Source: JAVMKJ01 sp031732855
GTDB taxonomy: Bacteria > Pseudomonadota > Gammaproteobacteria > Competibacterales > Competibacteraceae
Direction: 5' to 3'
DNA: 64,000 nucleotides
Assembly: GCA_031732855.1 (NCBI GenBank)
Contig: JAVMKJ010000142.1
Coordinates: forward strand, 18,307 to 82,306
Shown here one piece after another: positions 39,993-49,868 of this stretch (position 1 is the stretch's first letter; each line of letters starts with the position of its first letter). Made by a program: the position numbers and the translations under genes. Under the pieces are notes generated by a model. That model was not told the origin of the DNA. It did no database searches and was given only the letters and a program-made list of their open reading frames with translations.

Positions 39993-41789
39993 ATGAACGA
40001 CCCAACCGAATTCGAATCCTCCCTGGCCGGCGCGATCGACTTTTTCCAGAACCTGCGCCGAAAGCTGGGAGCGCTGGAGGCGGACTCCGGGGCGCAGTAC
40101 GACCGGTTGCACGCCGTTGCCACCACGGTCGCCACTCTCGAGCAGGACCGGCAGCAGATCCGGCAAAGCCTCGCAACCTTGGCCGGCGATCTGCGGGCAC
40201 AAAGCATCGTCCTGCGCCAGGAACTGAACACCCTGGAACAGAGGATCGTCCCCGTCGCCCGGATCGAACCCCTGGAAGAACAACTCGAGAACCACCAAAC
40301 CCAACTCGGGCTAATGGAACGAACGGCTCGTACCGGCCAGGAACGGTTGGAACAGTTCGCCGCCCAGGTGGAAGCCCACTACCAGCGCCTGCTCCAGTTC
40401 GAAACCGCCCTAGAAACCCGCGACCGGGACTCTCAGTCCATCCTTCACGGTCTGACCGAACTGAGAACGGAGCTCGAACAACACACTCAGGCTCTCGATA
40501 CCCTTAGCCAGGCAGTCGAATCGGGCGAATCGGCCCGGATGCGACTCGAAACGCGGCAGAACCGGCTCGACGAACTCGCCGAATTGTCGATCGCGGCCCG
40601 GCAGGAATTGCAAAAGCAGCAGGAACGCCTGAAACATCTGGAAATTCTGATGGGCAAGGTGTCGGCGGACACCAACTCCACCCGCCAGGTCCTGAACGTC
40701 CTGCAAACCGATCTGACCACTCAAAGCGATACCCTTCGGGAACTCGACCAGAACTGGCGCGAGAGTCTGGCGGCATGCCAGACCCATCCGAGCCAACCGC
40801 AAATCCTCCTTACCGGATTCGGTCTCGAAGCCCAGGCCCCGACCGATGACTCCAGCGCGTCCCTCTCCGGCGCGCGGATCGAACTCGCTCCCCTGCGGGA
40901 GACCCTGGCATCCCAGGCTCGAGCGCTGGCCGATCTGCGGGAAGTCACGCGGCAGCAATTCGCCGACCTGAGCACCCGGATCGAAAACCAGCGACTGGAA
41001 TACCAGGATGCGTCCGAGCGGATCGGCCACCTCCAGCAGGACATCCAGCGATACCAAGCGGAACAGTCTTCGCCGGCCCCGGCCATCGAGCACCCGGCGC
41101 CGTTCCCGGAAACCAGCACCCCGGAGGCGCGTCAACTCCGGCAGGACCTGGATACCCTCCAGGAAATGGTTACCGCTCTCGCCACCCGTCTGATCGGCCA
41201 GGCGCAGACGTTCGGCGACTATTTCGAGCAATTCCGGGGCCTGAACGCGGACATTCGGGATCTTCAGCAACAGTTCGGGAAGCTGGAATCCCCACCGCGA
41301 CAGTTGAGCGCTCTCGAACGGGGGCTGGCCGTTCAGGAGCAGGAACTCATCCTGCTGAAGGACGCCATCCGGCAAATCCAGGCGGATTCGCCATCATTTG
41401 AAGCAGACCTTCGGCAAGCCGGCCACGATTCTCGAATCGCGGAGTTGGAAACCAGGCTGGGCGAACGATCGGAACACCTGACCGGGCTGACCACCACCAT
41501 CGAAACCATCCAGACCGAAGTCCGCGTCACCCAGGAGAAAGTCGTGACCCTGGCGACCAACGTCGTGGAATGGATTCAGGAATTCCAACACCAACTTGCC
41601 GCCAGCGAAACCACTCAGAACGAACGGTTGCAGGGTGTCGATCAGGAACTCGTCCGGCTGCGGGCAACGCTCGAAACCTTGGAAACCCAGCGCAAATCCC
41701 GCCGCTGGTTCAGCATGCCGGCAACGTTTTCCATCCTCGTGCTTGCGGTGGGCACCGCCCTCCTGGTCATTCTGGCCCAAGCGATCTAA
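39993..41789 (+). CDS. Large coiled-coil protein with C-terminal membrane anchor
   Basis: 598 residues from ATG 39993 (MNDPTEFESSLAGAIDFFQ), almost entirely heptad-rich and full of Q, E, L and R, such as LEQRIVPVARIEPLEEQLENHQ. A single hydrophobic helix (FSILVLAVGTALLVILAQAI) closes the protein, so it is a tail-anchored, cytoplasm-facing rod. No enzymatic motif. Not recognised as a named family; roles in chromosome, division or secretion scaffolding are all possible. An upstream in-frame extension to 39744 overlaps the pgi start region and looks non-native. Confidence 0.75.
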   Translation: MNDPTEFESSLAGAIDFFQNLRRKLGALEADSGAQYDRLHAVATTVATLEQDRQQIRQSLATLAGDLRAQSIVLRQELNTLEQRIVPVARIEPLEEQLENHQTQLGLMERTARTGQERLEQFAAQVEAHYQRLLQFETALETRDRDSQSILHGLTELRTELEQHTQALDTLSQAVESGESARMRLETRQNRLDELAELSIAARQELQKQQERLKHLEILMGKVSADTNSTRQVLNVLQTDLTTQSDTLRELDQNWRESLAACQTHPSQPQILLTGFGLEAQAPTDDSSASLSGARIELAPLRETLASQARALADLREVTRQQFADLSTRIENQRLEYQDASERIGHLQQDIQRYQAEQSSPAPAIEHPAPFPETSTPEARQLRQDLDTLQEMVTALATRLIGQAQTFGDYFEQFRGLNADIRDLQQQFGKLESPPRQLSALERGLAVQEQELILLKDAIRQIQADSPSFEADLRQAGHDSRIAELETRLGERSEHLTGLTTTIETIQTEVRVTQEKVVTLATNVVEWIQEFQHQLAASETTQNERLQGVDQELVRLRATLETLETQRKSRRWFSMPATFSILVLAVGTALLVILAQAI

Positions 41790-41840
41790 ACCGCCGGCTA
41801 GAGAATGATGATTGGAGTGGGTTGTTCCAAACCATCAAGA

Positions 41841-44800
41841 TCAACCCACCGCCTGCACCGTCGCCTTGCGTTCCAGCTTGCCCCAGCCCACCAGCACGCC
41901 CCGCAACGACGTCAGGGTGCTCTTGATCGCCACGTAGTACATCAACTGGCGGTAGAAGAAGCGCTGCCAGAACAGCCAGATCAGCAACCACCAGTTCTCC
42001 TTGCGCTCCAGGGCGAAAGCCAGGATGGCGGCCAGATAGTCCACCGTCACGAACAGGGCATAGTAAAACAGCACCCGCCACAAGGCGTCGGGGGAATACT
42101 CGGCCGGGTGCTGCCAGTGGTCGAACGCCGCCGTCCCCAGCGAACCGATCAACAGCAGGTCCATGATCGGTGAGACCAGGGGGAACAACACCTGGAAAAC
42201 AATCACGTTGGGCAGAGCGACAAAGCCCAGCGCGCCGAAGCGGGGGCGGAACAGCACGTCGCGGTGCTTCCAGGCCGCTTGCATGGTGCCGTACATCCAG
42301 CGGTAGCGCTGGCGGATGAAACCGCGCACCGTATCGGGCGCCTCAGTCAGCGCGACCGCCTCGTCCTCGTAAACGATGGCGTAGCCCAGCTTGCGGATCG
42401 CCAAGGTCAGATCGGCGTCTTCCGCCAGGGTCACATGGGTGAAACCACCTGCTCGTTCGATCAACTCGCGCCGCCAAGCCCCCACCGCGCCGGGCACCAC
42501 CGTGATGCAGTCGAGCACATGGAAGGCGCGCCGGTCCAGATTCTGGCTGGTGATGTACTCCAACGCCTGCCAGCGGGTCAGCAGGTTAATCCGGTTGCCG
42601 ACCTTGGCATTACCGGCGACCGCGCCGACCTTTGGATCGACGAAATGCCGGACCAGCTTGAGAATCGTATCGCGAGCAAACACCGTGTCGGCATCCAGGG
42701 CCACCACGATCTCCGCCCGAGTCCGCGCCATGCCGAAATTGAGCGCAGCCGGCTTGCCGCCGTTGGGTTTGGTGTACACGCGCACCCGCGGATCGCTGGC
42801 GAAGGCCTCGCGCGCCACGCGGTACGTGGCATCGCTGGAACCATCATCCACCACGATGATTTCGAATTGCTCCGGCTGGTCGCAGGCCAGCAGGGAAGCG
42901 ATGGTTTGTACGATCACCCTGTCCTCGTTGTAAGCGGGCACCACCACCGCCACCGAGGTCGAATACGCCGGGTCGAAGACGGCGTGGCGCTGGCGCCAGC
43001 GCTGGTACAGGGCGAGCGCCCCAACGAACAGTAACCGCCCGATGCCCAGCACGATGCCCAACAGGAACAGCCAATGGATGGCCGCAGCCGACCAGCTGAG
43101 CACGCCGAACGCCGCTCCATCCAGCCAGATTTGCCACAAGCTCTCGGGCGGCACCGGCGGCATCACATCGTCGCGACCGCGACCCAGCAGGTCGGCGACG
43201 GAAACAAACTGGAAGCCCCGCTTGCGCAATTCCTCGACGATTCTGGGGATCGCCCGCACCGTCTGGCTGCGATCGCCGCCGGAATCGTGCAGCAGGATCA
43301 TGTTGCCTTCGCCGCGCTCCGCCTCCTCCACGGTCCGCCGCACGATCTCATCCACCCCCGGACGCTCCCAGTCGTCCGGGTCGATCTGCATGCCCACCAC
43401 GAGATAACCTTGCGCGGCCGCCATTTCGATGGGGCGTACCTGGTCGATGGTCTCCGGCTCGGCATCGACCGCGTAGGGCGGCCGAAACAGCAGCGAATGA
43501 CGACCCACCACGCTGGCCAGCAGATGCTGGGTCGCGGACAGTTCGAGTTGGAACTGCTTGGGAGAGATGAACGCGATATTGGGATGGGTGTAGGTATGAT
43601 TGCCGATTTCGTGGCCTTCATCCAACTCGCGGCGCAGCAGCTCCGGATGCAACTGACCGTTGACGCCGACGATGAAGAAGGTCGCCGGCACTCCCGCTTC
43701 GCGCAGGGCGTCGAGGATTTGCGGCGTGTAGCGAGGATCGGGACCGTCGTCAAAGGTCAGCGCTACCTTGCGGTCCGCACCGCCGTGGCGGGTGATGACA
43801 TAGGGCGAGGGGAATACCGTAAAATGCTCGGCGGTAATCAACTCGCGCCTTGGATCGAATTCGATGGTCCGGCTCCCCGGTTGCGGTTGGGCGGTGATCT
43901 CAAGAACTTCGCCCTTGCCTTCATAGTCCAGTCCATAGCCGAAGCGAATATCGCCGAGCTGGGCGGCGCGCGCCGCGTCCAGCGGGCCGTTCTTGCCGAA
44001 CACTTGCCACAATGCCGGGTCCTCGCTGCCCAACCGCCACAGGGCGATTCCCCTTGGCCTCACCGACCGGGCGACCACCAACTGGTTGAACGCGGTCACG
44101 GCGTCCAGCATCCACACATGGTGGATGTGATCGTCGTCGTCGGCATAGTCGAACGTGGGGTTGAGGGAAGCCCGGTCAAGCCGGATCTTGCCTTCCGACT
44201 CCTTGGCGATGAGCACCGCCTCCTCAAAGGTCCGTTCCTCGGCGGGATGCCCCTTTTCCCAGTCGTAAGCGTAATTACCGACCGCCACAATCGTCTTGTC
44301 GGCGGGCACATCGCGCTGGCGCGCGCGCAACACCTTGGCGAACCAGGGCAAACTGGCGATCGGACCGGGCGCGCCGGTGGCCCAGTGCTCGTCGTAGGCC
44401 ATCAGAATCAGGTAATCGGCGTTATTCGCCAACCTGCGGTAATCGAAGGCCGGATCGCTGGCCGGCACGTTCACGGAGACCGTCAGTTTTCGGGGATGGA
44501 ACCCTGTGTACAGCTCGGCCATGAAACGCTGAAAGTCAGGCTGAGCCTTGGGCGCGATCTCTTCGAAATCGATGCTGACCCCGGCGAAATGCTGGCGCTC
44601 CACATAGGCGATCAGTTGTTCGATCGTCCGTGCCCGTGCCGCCGGGTTAGCCAACATGCGGGCCAGCTTGGCCCCCTCCCATTCGTGGCCGTTCCAGTTG
44701 TTCACCAGGGGCATGATGGGCAGGTCGGGACGGCGGGCGCGGACGTAGTCGGTAACGTGGGTCTGACGGCTGGCGTCGTTCTCTCGGAGCGACCCGTCTT

Positions 44801-45308
44801 CTGACGCCAAATGCAGCCATTCGGCGATCACCATATCCAGGCTGTCGAGGTTTTGCTTGAGCGAACTCATGCTGGAGTCGTCCCAGTTGACGAAGAACCC
44901 GATGGCGAGGGGTTGGCTGTCCGGGTTGCGGTTTGCCTTGTAAGACTGGGTCAGCAGTTGCTGCAAGCCGCGCTCGCGTTCGCGCGCCAGCTTGATCTCA
45001 TCCTTGCGCAATGCACGCTCGCGGCGCGTCAACGGTCGCTCGGGAGAGAGCGCGGGAACGGCTGGCACGGCGTGTGCCCCTTGCGGTAAGAAGCTGGCAC
45101 CCGGCAGATTGAGCGCCGGTAGCACCGGGCTGGCCAGGATGCTCAGGACCAGCATTCCCAGCAACAGCGACAGCGACAGGCCGATCAGCGTCATCCCGAG
45201 CCGCAGGCGCGGCCAGCGCTTGCGGGCCGGATCGAAGAAGACCGGTTTGACCGCTTTCCCGCTTTCCGCTGGACTTGGCAGTGAATCGCTAAGTGATGAG
45301 TGGGACAT
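41841..45308 (-). CDS. GH18-like / polysaccharide deacetylase / GT2 fusion protein
   Basis: 1155 residues. After a cytoplasmic head and a membrane helix (about 38-60), residues about 130-480 form a GH18-type barrel with VSIDFEEI at the catalytic strand (glutamate kept). A CE4 NodB deacetylase (about 530-700) shows KVALTFDDGPDPRYTP and GNHTYTHPN. A membrane helix near 755 leads to a family 2 glycosyltransferase (about 790-1030: VVVPAYNEDRV, VDDGSSDAT, ALDADTVF, QRYRWMYG), then further helices. GT2 is of the processive PgaC/hyaluronan type. The fusion could polymerise, deacetylate and trim an amino-sugar polymer. It follows the secreted glycosidase gene. Confidence 0.9.
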   Translation of the reverse strand: MSHSSLSDSLPSPAESGKAVKPVFFDPARKRWPRLRLGMTLIGLSLSLLLGMLVLSILASPVLPALNLPGASFLPQGAHAVPAVPALSPERPLTRRERALRKDEIKLARERERGLQQLLTQSYKANRNPDSQPLAIGFFVNWDDSSMSSLKQNLDSLDMVIAEWLHLASEDGSLRENDASRQTHVTDYVRARRPDLPIMPLVNNWNGHEWEGAKLARMLANPAARARTIEQLIAYVERQHFAGVSIDFEEIAPKAQPDFQRFMAELYTGFHPRKLTVSVNVPASDPAFDYRRLANNADYLILMAYDEHWATGAPGPIASLPWFAKVLRARQRDVPADKTIVAVGNYAYDWEKGHPAEERTFEEAVLIAKESEGKIRLDRASLNPTFDYADDDDHIHHVWMLDAVTAFNQLVVARSVRPRGIALWRLGSEDPALWQVFGKNGPLDAARAAQLGDIRFGYGLDYEGKGEVLEITAQPQPGSRTIEFDPRRELITAEHFTVFPSPYVITRHGGADRKVALTFDDGPDPRYTPQILDALREAGVPATFFIVGVNGQLHPELLRRELDEGHEIGNHTYTHPNIAFISPKQFQLELSATQHLLASVVGRHSLLFRPPYAVDAEPETIDQVRPIEMAAAQGYLVVGMQIDPDDWERPGVDEIVRRTVEEAERGEGNMILLHDSGGDRSQTVRAIPRIVEELRKRGFQFVSVADLLGRGRDDVMPPVPPESLWQIWLDGAAFGVLSWSAAAIHWLFLLGIVLGIGRLLFVGALALYQRWRQRHAVFDPAYSTSVAVVVPAYNEDRVIVQTIASLLACDQPEQFEIIVVDDGSSDATYRVAREAFASDPRVRVYTKPNGGKPAALNFGMARTRAEIVVALDADTVFARDTILKLVRHFVDPKVGAVAGNAKVGNRINLLTRWQALEYITSQNLDRRAFHVLDCITVVPGAVGAWRRELIERAGGFTHVTLAEDADLTLAIRKLGYAIVYEDEAVALTEAPDTVRGFIRQRYRWMYGTMQAAWKHRDVLFRPRFGALGFVALPNVIVFQVLFPLVSPIMDLLLIGSLGTAAFDHWQHPAEYSPDALWRVLFYYALFVTVDYLAAILAFALERKENWWLLIWLFWQRFFYRQLMYYVAIKSTLTSLRGVLVGWGKLERKATVQAVG

Positions 45309-45368
45309 AACAGGGATGGTCGCTTGGTGGCAAGCCAGGCTCGCCGATCATGGTTCTGGTGCCAGCGG

Positions 45369-47570
45369 CTATTGCGGCGAATCCTGGCGCAACTGGCCCC
45401 GCGGTCCCCCGCTCCGGATGACCGTCAGCGACCAGGGCGGCAGTCGGACATGCGGCGGAGCGCGTTCGCGCAGCACGGTATGTCGGGGAGGCCAGCTGCG
45501 CCGCGGGCGACCGTGCTCGCCATTCGCCCGCCAATGGTACTGAGCGGCGGAGAACTGGTACAGGTCGGCCGGGCCTTGCAAGCCGGCGAGCGCGCCCTGC
45601 TCGGGCCCCACGAAGCGCGGCCTCACCGTCCATTCTCGTTTCGGATCCTTGTTGACCAGCAGCACCGCCCACAGGCCATCGGGACGCTGGACCGCGTAAG
45701 CGGTCGGAGGCGACGCGCCGTCCGGGGCATCGATATCCACTCGCGCTGGATAGACCCGATGGGGCTGATTTGGGTTCCCGGCCCACTGGCGCGCCAGCAG
45801 CTTGGCGCCGTGGTAGGTCGCGGTGCGCGCCAGGATACGCCGCTGCTCGTCGGACAGGAACAGGGTGTTGTTGCCCCAGGTGTCGCAATCGGGCCCCTTG
45901 TAAATCGGGCTGGGTTCGTAGCCGTACAGATAGGCGACGGTACCACCCCGGGTTAGGAAGGTTCCGACCGCATCGGCGTTGAACAGCGCACCGGGCAGAT
46001 CGACTTCGGCCTGGGTGGAGAAAGCCGAGTAGCCGTACTCGGTCATGATCAATGGCGTGGAGCGGGGCAAACCCTGGTCGTAGAGGTTGGCCAGCGCATC
46101 GGCCAGCAGCGCCGGGGCCTGTCGCAACTGGGGCACCGTCGGCTCGCAAACCGCGTCGAACGGGTACCACTCGAAGGACAGGAAACCCAGATCGGCCGCC
46201 CGCCCGCGTTCCTGTAAATAAGTCAGCAGGCGGGCCAGCCACGGCCGGTCGGGCGCCACCGACGTTCCCGCCCAGGCCATCATCGGTTCGTCCCACAGCG
46301 ACTGGAAGGACGGACCGCCCAGGATGACCGCCGGATCCACCGCGCGCAGCGCATTCGCCGCCTGCAAGTACAGCGCGCCATAATCCTCCGGCGCCACGCG
46401 CTGCCCGTCCGGTTCCTCGCCCAGCTCGAGGCCGCGCAGTAGATAGCCGCGCCGCTTCAAATAGCGCAGCAGGGCGGCGGCGTTGTCCGGCGTATCGTAC
46501 AACACCCCCACCGGAACCAGCATCGGCAATCCGCGGGCCAAACCGCTGGCGAATACCCGATCGATGCCGGCTTGCTCCACCTGGGAGTCCAGATCGCTCG
46601 CTCGATGCCAGGGGTCGGTGGAAGAGACGAAAAACCGGGTTTGACCGTCGCGGTTGGCGGCGTGACGCACCGCGTCCCGCAATTGGCCGGCGGCGTCCAG
46701 CGTACCGATATACACTTCCCGCACCGCGTAGCCGAGAGCGTCGCGCGGGTCTTTCGCGCCCGGCGGCGCGGTTGCCGAGGATTCCTCCAGCAATACCCGC
46801 AGATAGCGCGCCGGGACCTCATCCCGAGCCAGGTGCAGGGTACCGTCACCACCGCTCCCCTGCATCACCGTACCGTTGGGAAAGGTCCGCCAGCGGCCTT
46901 CGGAGTATTCGTCCGGATCATCCGGATCTTCACCTTCCCAGTACTGAACCTGGTAGCGAACGGCATAGGGTATCCCCCAGACCAGGCGGATCGCGTTCAA
47001 CGGAGCACGCTTCCCAAGATCAGCGATCAGCCATTGCGGGTGTCGGCTGTCATCCTCGCCGGTATAACGGCGGTCCAGATAGGGGTTGCTCTTCCAGAAG
47101 GCGTGCAAATCGCCGTCGGCGAGTCGCGAATAACCGTTGTTTTCCGCCTGGTCGAGGGTGTTGCCACGGCGCGGCAGCCGGTAGCCGTGAGACGAGAGAA
47201 TGGCCGCGTCGGGGCGATCGTCTGAGATCCAGTAGCCTTGCGCGTGCTTTTCGTCGCTCCAGCGACCGCGCGGGTTCCAGTGCCAGGCTTCGATGGCCAA
47301 CTCGGTGCGCAGGCGGTAACTGAGCGGACGCAACCCGGCGGAGCGCATGGCACGCAGCGTCGCCGGACGGTAAATGGCGGCCGCGTCGCCGCGGGAATGC
47401 CCGTCCACCCCGGCGCCCAGCGCGGCGGCGGGAGTGAAGGTGTTGGTGGGACCGGCGGTCAGATCGATGGTAACGTCGGCTGACGCCCCCGCTCCGTGTC
47501 CTGGCGGCGAACTGGCAACCAGCGCGGCAACGGCCAGTACCACAGCCAAGCGGAAAGGAAAATCATGCAT
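45369..47570 (-). CDS. Secreted glycosidase-like protein with discoidin-type domain
   Basis: 733 residues. A signal peptide (ending PGHGAGA) precedes a domain of unknown type and a jelly-roll, F5/8-type segment (about 155-290, WLIADLGKRAPLNAIRLVWG). The rest resembles a clan GH-A barrel: RGLELGEEPDGQRV offers an acid/base glutamate and PLIMTEYGYSAF a nucleophile glutamate. The typical NEP motif is GEEP here, so activity is not certain. The gene lies just upstream of the GH18-CE4-GT2 gene on the same strand, so it probably acts on the same exopolysaccharide outside the inner membrane. Confidence 0.75.
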   Translation of the reverse strand: MHDFPFRLAVVLAVAALVASSPPGHGAGASADVTIDLTAGPTNTFTPAAALGAGVDGHSRGDAAAIYRPATLRAMRSAGLRPLSYRLRTELAIEAWHWNPRGRWSDEKHAQGYWISDDRPDAAILSSHGYRLPRRGNTLDQAENNGYSRLADGDLHAFWKSNPYLDRRYTGEDDSRHPQWLIADLGKRAPLNAIRLVWGIPYAVRYQVQYWEGEDPDDPDEYSEGRWRTFPNGTVMQGSGGDGTLHLARDEVPARYLRVLLEESSATAPPGAKDPRDALGYAVREVYIGTLDAAGQLRDAVRHAANRDGQTRFFVSSTDPWHRASDLDSQVEQAGIDRVFASGLARGLPMLVPVGVLYDTPDNAAALLRYLKRRGYLLRGLELGEEPDGQRVAPEDYGALYLQAANALRAVDPAVILGGPSFQSLWDEPMMAWAGTSVAPDRPWLARLLTYLQERGRAADLGFLSFEWYPFDAVCEPTVPQLRQAPALLADALANLYDQGLPRSTPLIMTEYGYSAFSTQAEVDLPGALFNADAVGTFLTRGGTVAYLYGYEPSPIYKGPDCDTWGNNTLFLSDEQRRILARTATYHGAKLLARQWAGNPNQPHRVYPARVDIDAPDGASPPTAYAVQRPDGLWAVLLVNKDPKREWTVRPRFVGPEQGALAGLQGPADLYQFSAAQYHWRANGEHGRPRRSWPPRHTVLRERAPPHVRLPPWSLTVIRSGGPRGQLRQDSPQ

Positions 47571-48165
47571 GGTTCGATGCTCGGATATGCCGTCACGTCC
47601 GGGATGATCGATGCTCGATCTCTAATTGCCAGGGTCCAATTCCGTTCGGATACGCCGTTCATTATAACCATGCCGACCACCGGGTACCGATTCCCGGTCA
47701 TCCCGAATCATCATGGATAGGGTATATTCCGCAACCTGTTCCCAGAAGTTATAAGTGTTGCACGCATGCCCCCCCTCCGGCATCGGGAAGATCGATCCTG
47801 TCCGGCGCACGATTGAGAGGCGTTCTTGTACAGCCTCTGGTGAGCTAAGTCGTTGAAAAAGCGCCCTCACCCCCAACCCCTCTCCCTCCGGGAGAGGGGA
47901 GTTTTTGTACAGGTTCTGAAACCGAGGAATATCCCGTCGCCCGCGACAATGCCACCGATGACACAGGTCTGCCGCCGGCGACTTTCCCCGAAGCCTGCCC
48001 ATTCACGGTCGAGCAGATTACCGGCGACTATTGGCCCGCATGACGGCAAGGAAAGGCGCTACCCGACGCGGTCCCGCGCAGGACGAATCTCCGGCCATCC
48101 GCAATCCTGGCGGATAGGTTATATTCAGCCGGCTCGCACTCGCGCCGCCCCAGAGGATCATCAGG
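47571..48165. other. Intergenic region with REP-like palindrome, no gene seen
   Basis: Nearly 600 bases between divergent genes. It holds one REP-like palindrome (47863-47900) flanked by similar 17-base stretches containing TTGTACAG (near 47825 and 47904). Two GGTATATT/GGTTATATT segments (near 47720 and 48115) resemble -10 boxes; the second is suitably placed for the vWA operon. No RNA gene is recognised. Confidence 0.5.
47863..47900. repeat. REP-like palindrome with C-rich leader
   Basis: CCCTCACCCCCAACCCC leads into a perfect CCCCTCTCCC-TCC-GGGAGAGGGG palindrome (47877-47899). This is the most complete copy of the scattered set, and its leader matches that of the degenerate copy inside hrpA. 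Confidence 0.8.
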
Positions 48166-48861
48166 ATGAACGAACTCGATCTTTCCAAGCAAACCCCGTT
48201 CGGCGTGGATTTCAGCGTCGCCGAATTCGCCGACAATCCCGAACCGCGCTGCCCCTGCGTGCTGCTGCTCGACAATTCCTGGTCCATGAACGGCCATCCG
48301 ATCGCCGAACTGAACCAGGGACTGGCTACCTTCAAGGAGGAGCTGATGGCCGACAGCCTGGCCGCCAAGCGGGTCGAAATCGCCATCGTCACCTTCGGTC
48401 CCGTCCAGGTGATCAACGAATTCCAGACCGCCGAGCACTTTACCCCGCCGCAACTGGTCGCCGAAAAGGATACGCCCATGGGCCAGGCGATCGTCCGGGG
48501 ACTGGAGCTGCTCGACCAGCGCAAGGCGCTGTACCGGGAGCACGGCATCCCCTTCTTCCGTCCCTGGGTGTTCCTGATCACCGACGGCAGCCCCACCGAC
48601 GACTGGAAAAGCGCCGCCGGCGAAGTGCGCCAGGGCGAGGAGAAGCGTGCGTTCGCCTTCTTCGCGGTCGGGGTCGAGGGCGCCAACCTGGACATCCTGC
48701 AACAGATTTCGATCCGCCAGCCCTTGCGGCTGCGCGGCCTGCGCTTCCGCGAACTGTTCCAGTGGCTGTCGAACTCGATGCGCTCGGTATCGCGCTCGGT
48801 CCCGGGCACCGAAGTGCTGCTGGCCAATCCCACCACTCCGGACGGCTGGGCCTCGGTGTGA
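48166..48861 (+). CDS. vWA-domain protein, TerY-like
   Basis: 231 residues forming a single von Willebrand A domain. The metal-ion adhesion site reads LLLDNSWSMNG (DxSxS), with a threonine at KDTPMGQAIVRGL and an aspartate in FLITDGSPTDDW. It resembles TerY proteins of tellurite-type stress clusters, which present ligands through the metal site in the cytoplasm. Its stop overlaps the GTG start of the PP2C gene (GTGTGA). First gene of a three-gene vWA-PP2C-kinase set. Confidence 0.9.
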   Translation: MNELDLSKQTPFGVDFSVAEFADNPEPRCPCVLLLDNSWSMNGHPIAELNQGLATFKEELMADSLAAKRVEIAIVTFGPVQVINEFQTAEHFTPPQLVAEKDTPMGQAIVRGLELLDQRKALYREHGIPFFRPWVFLITDGSPTDDWKSAAGEVRQGEEKRAFAFFAVGVEGANLDILQQISIRQPLRLRGLRFRELFQWLSNSMRSVSRSVPGTEVLLANPTTPDGWASV

Positions 48862-49868
48862 ATGAAAGCGGCTGGCGGTACGTCCGCGCCAGCGTCCCCG
48901 GCGTGGCCCACCTCGCCGGCGGCACCAAGTGCCAGGACGCCTGCGCCGCCCGACTGCTGCGAACGGCGAACGCCGACCCCGTGCTGGCGCTGGCCGTCGC
49001 CGACGGGGCCGGCAGCGCCGCCGAATCGCGCGCCGGCGCCGAACTGGCCTGCCAGACCCTGCTGGCCGAATTCGAGGCATGGCTGACGCAGGATCCCGCC
49101 GCGCGGGACTGGTCGCCGACCACGGCCGAAATGCTGCTCCAGCGCGTCCGAACCACCCTGGAGCAGCGCGCGGCGGAAGCGAACCAGCCGGTTCGGGAAT
49201 TCGCCTGCACCCTGCTGGGCGCGGTGGTGGCCGCGGATCGCGCGCTGTTCCTGCAGATCGGCGATGGCGCCATCGTGATCGGGAGCGGGGACGGCTACCG
49301 GCCGGTGTTCTGGCCGCAGGGCGGAGAATACGCCAACGAAACCCATTTCGTGACCGACCCGAACGCCGCCGCCCGCCTGGAATGCATCGTCCTGATCGAA
49401 CCCGTCGCCGAAATCGCGCTGCTGAGCGATGGCCTGCAACTTCTGGCGCTGCACTATCAAAGCCGGCAAGCCCATGCTCCGTTTTTTCGCCCGCTGTTCC
49501 AGCGCCTGCGCGCCCATCCGGAGACCGGCTGTCCGGCGGAACTCGCGGCCGCCCTGGAACGCTTCCTCGCCACCCCGGCCATCAACCAGCGCACCCACGA
49601 CGACAAAACCCTGATCCTGGCCACCCGGCTTTCCGTCGCGGAAGCCACCATCCACTCCGGCGACTCGGCCGCCTCGACTCCGAAGGTCGCGGCGGAAACC
49701 GAAGGGACGGCGCCGGGCGGAATCGCCGCCGCCGAATCGGTCGAGGCCGCGACGAGCGCCGACACCGCTCCCGGGCCGGTTCCCACCGCCGCCCCGGAGA
49801 ACTCCCCCGCCGATGCCACCGATACCCGCCCCGCCGACCGAGAAGAACCCCGTGACGAGGCTGTATAG
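48858..49868 (+). CDS. PP2C-type protein phosphatase of the TerY-P triad
   Basis: 336 residues from the GTG at 48858. The compact PP2C domain (about 1-255) shows GTKCQDACAA (replacing the usual RxxNxD region), AVADGAGSAAESRAGAE, FACTLLGAVV, LQIGDGAIVI, ALLSDGLQLL and THDDKTLILA. A 75-residue A/T/P/E-rich tail follows, probably unstructured. It overlaps both neighbours. This is the phosphatase class regularly found between TerY-like vWA proteins and their kinases; the usual role would be to counter that kinase. Confidence 0.88.
   Translation: MNESGWRYVRASVPGVAHLAGGTKCQDACAARLLRTANADPVLALAVADGAGSAAESRAGAELACQTLLAEFEAWLTQDPAARDWSPTTAEMLLQRVRTTLEQRAAEANQPVREFACTLLGAVVAADRALFLQIGDGAIVIGSGDGYRPVFWPQGGEYANETHFVTDPNAAARLECIVLIEPVAEIALLSDGLQLLALHYQSRQAHAPFFRPLFQRLRAHPETGCPAELAAALERFLATPAINQRTHDDKTLILATRLSVAEATIHSGDSAASTPKVAAETEGTAPGGIAAAESVEAATSADTAPGPVPTAAPENSPADATDTRPADREEPRDEAV

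Noticed and set aside
47571..48165. Small RNA or riboswitch in the long gap before the vWA gene
   Set aside because: Apart from the REP-like palindrome no stable, recognisable RNA structure was found by eye.
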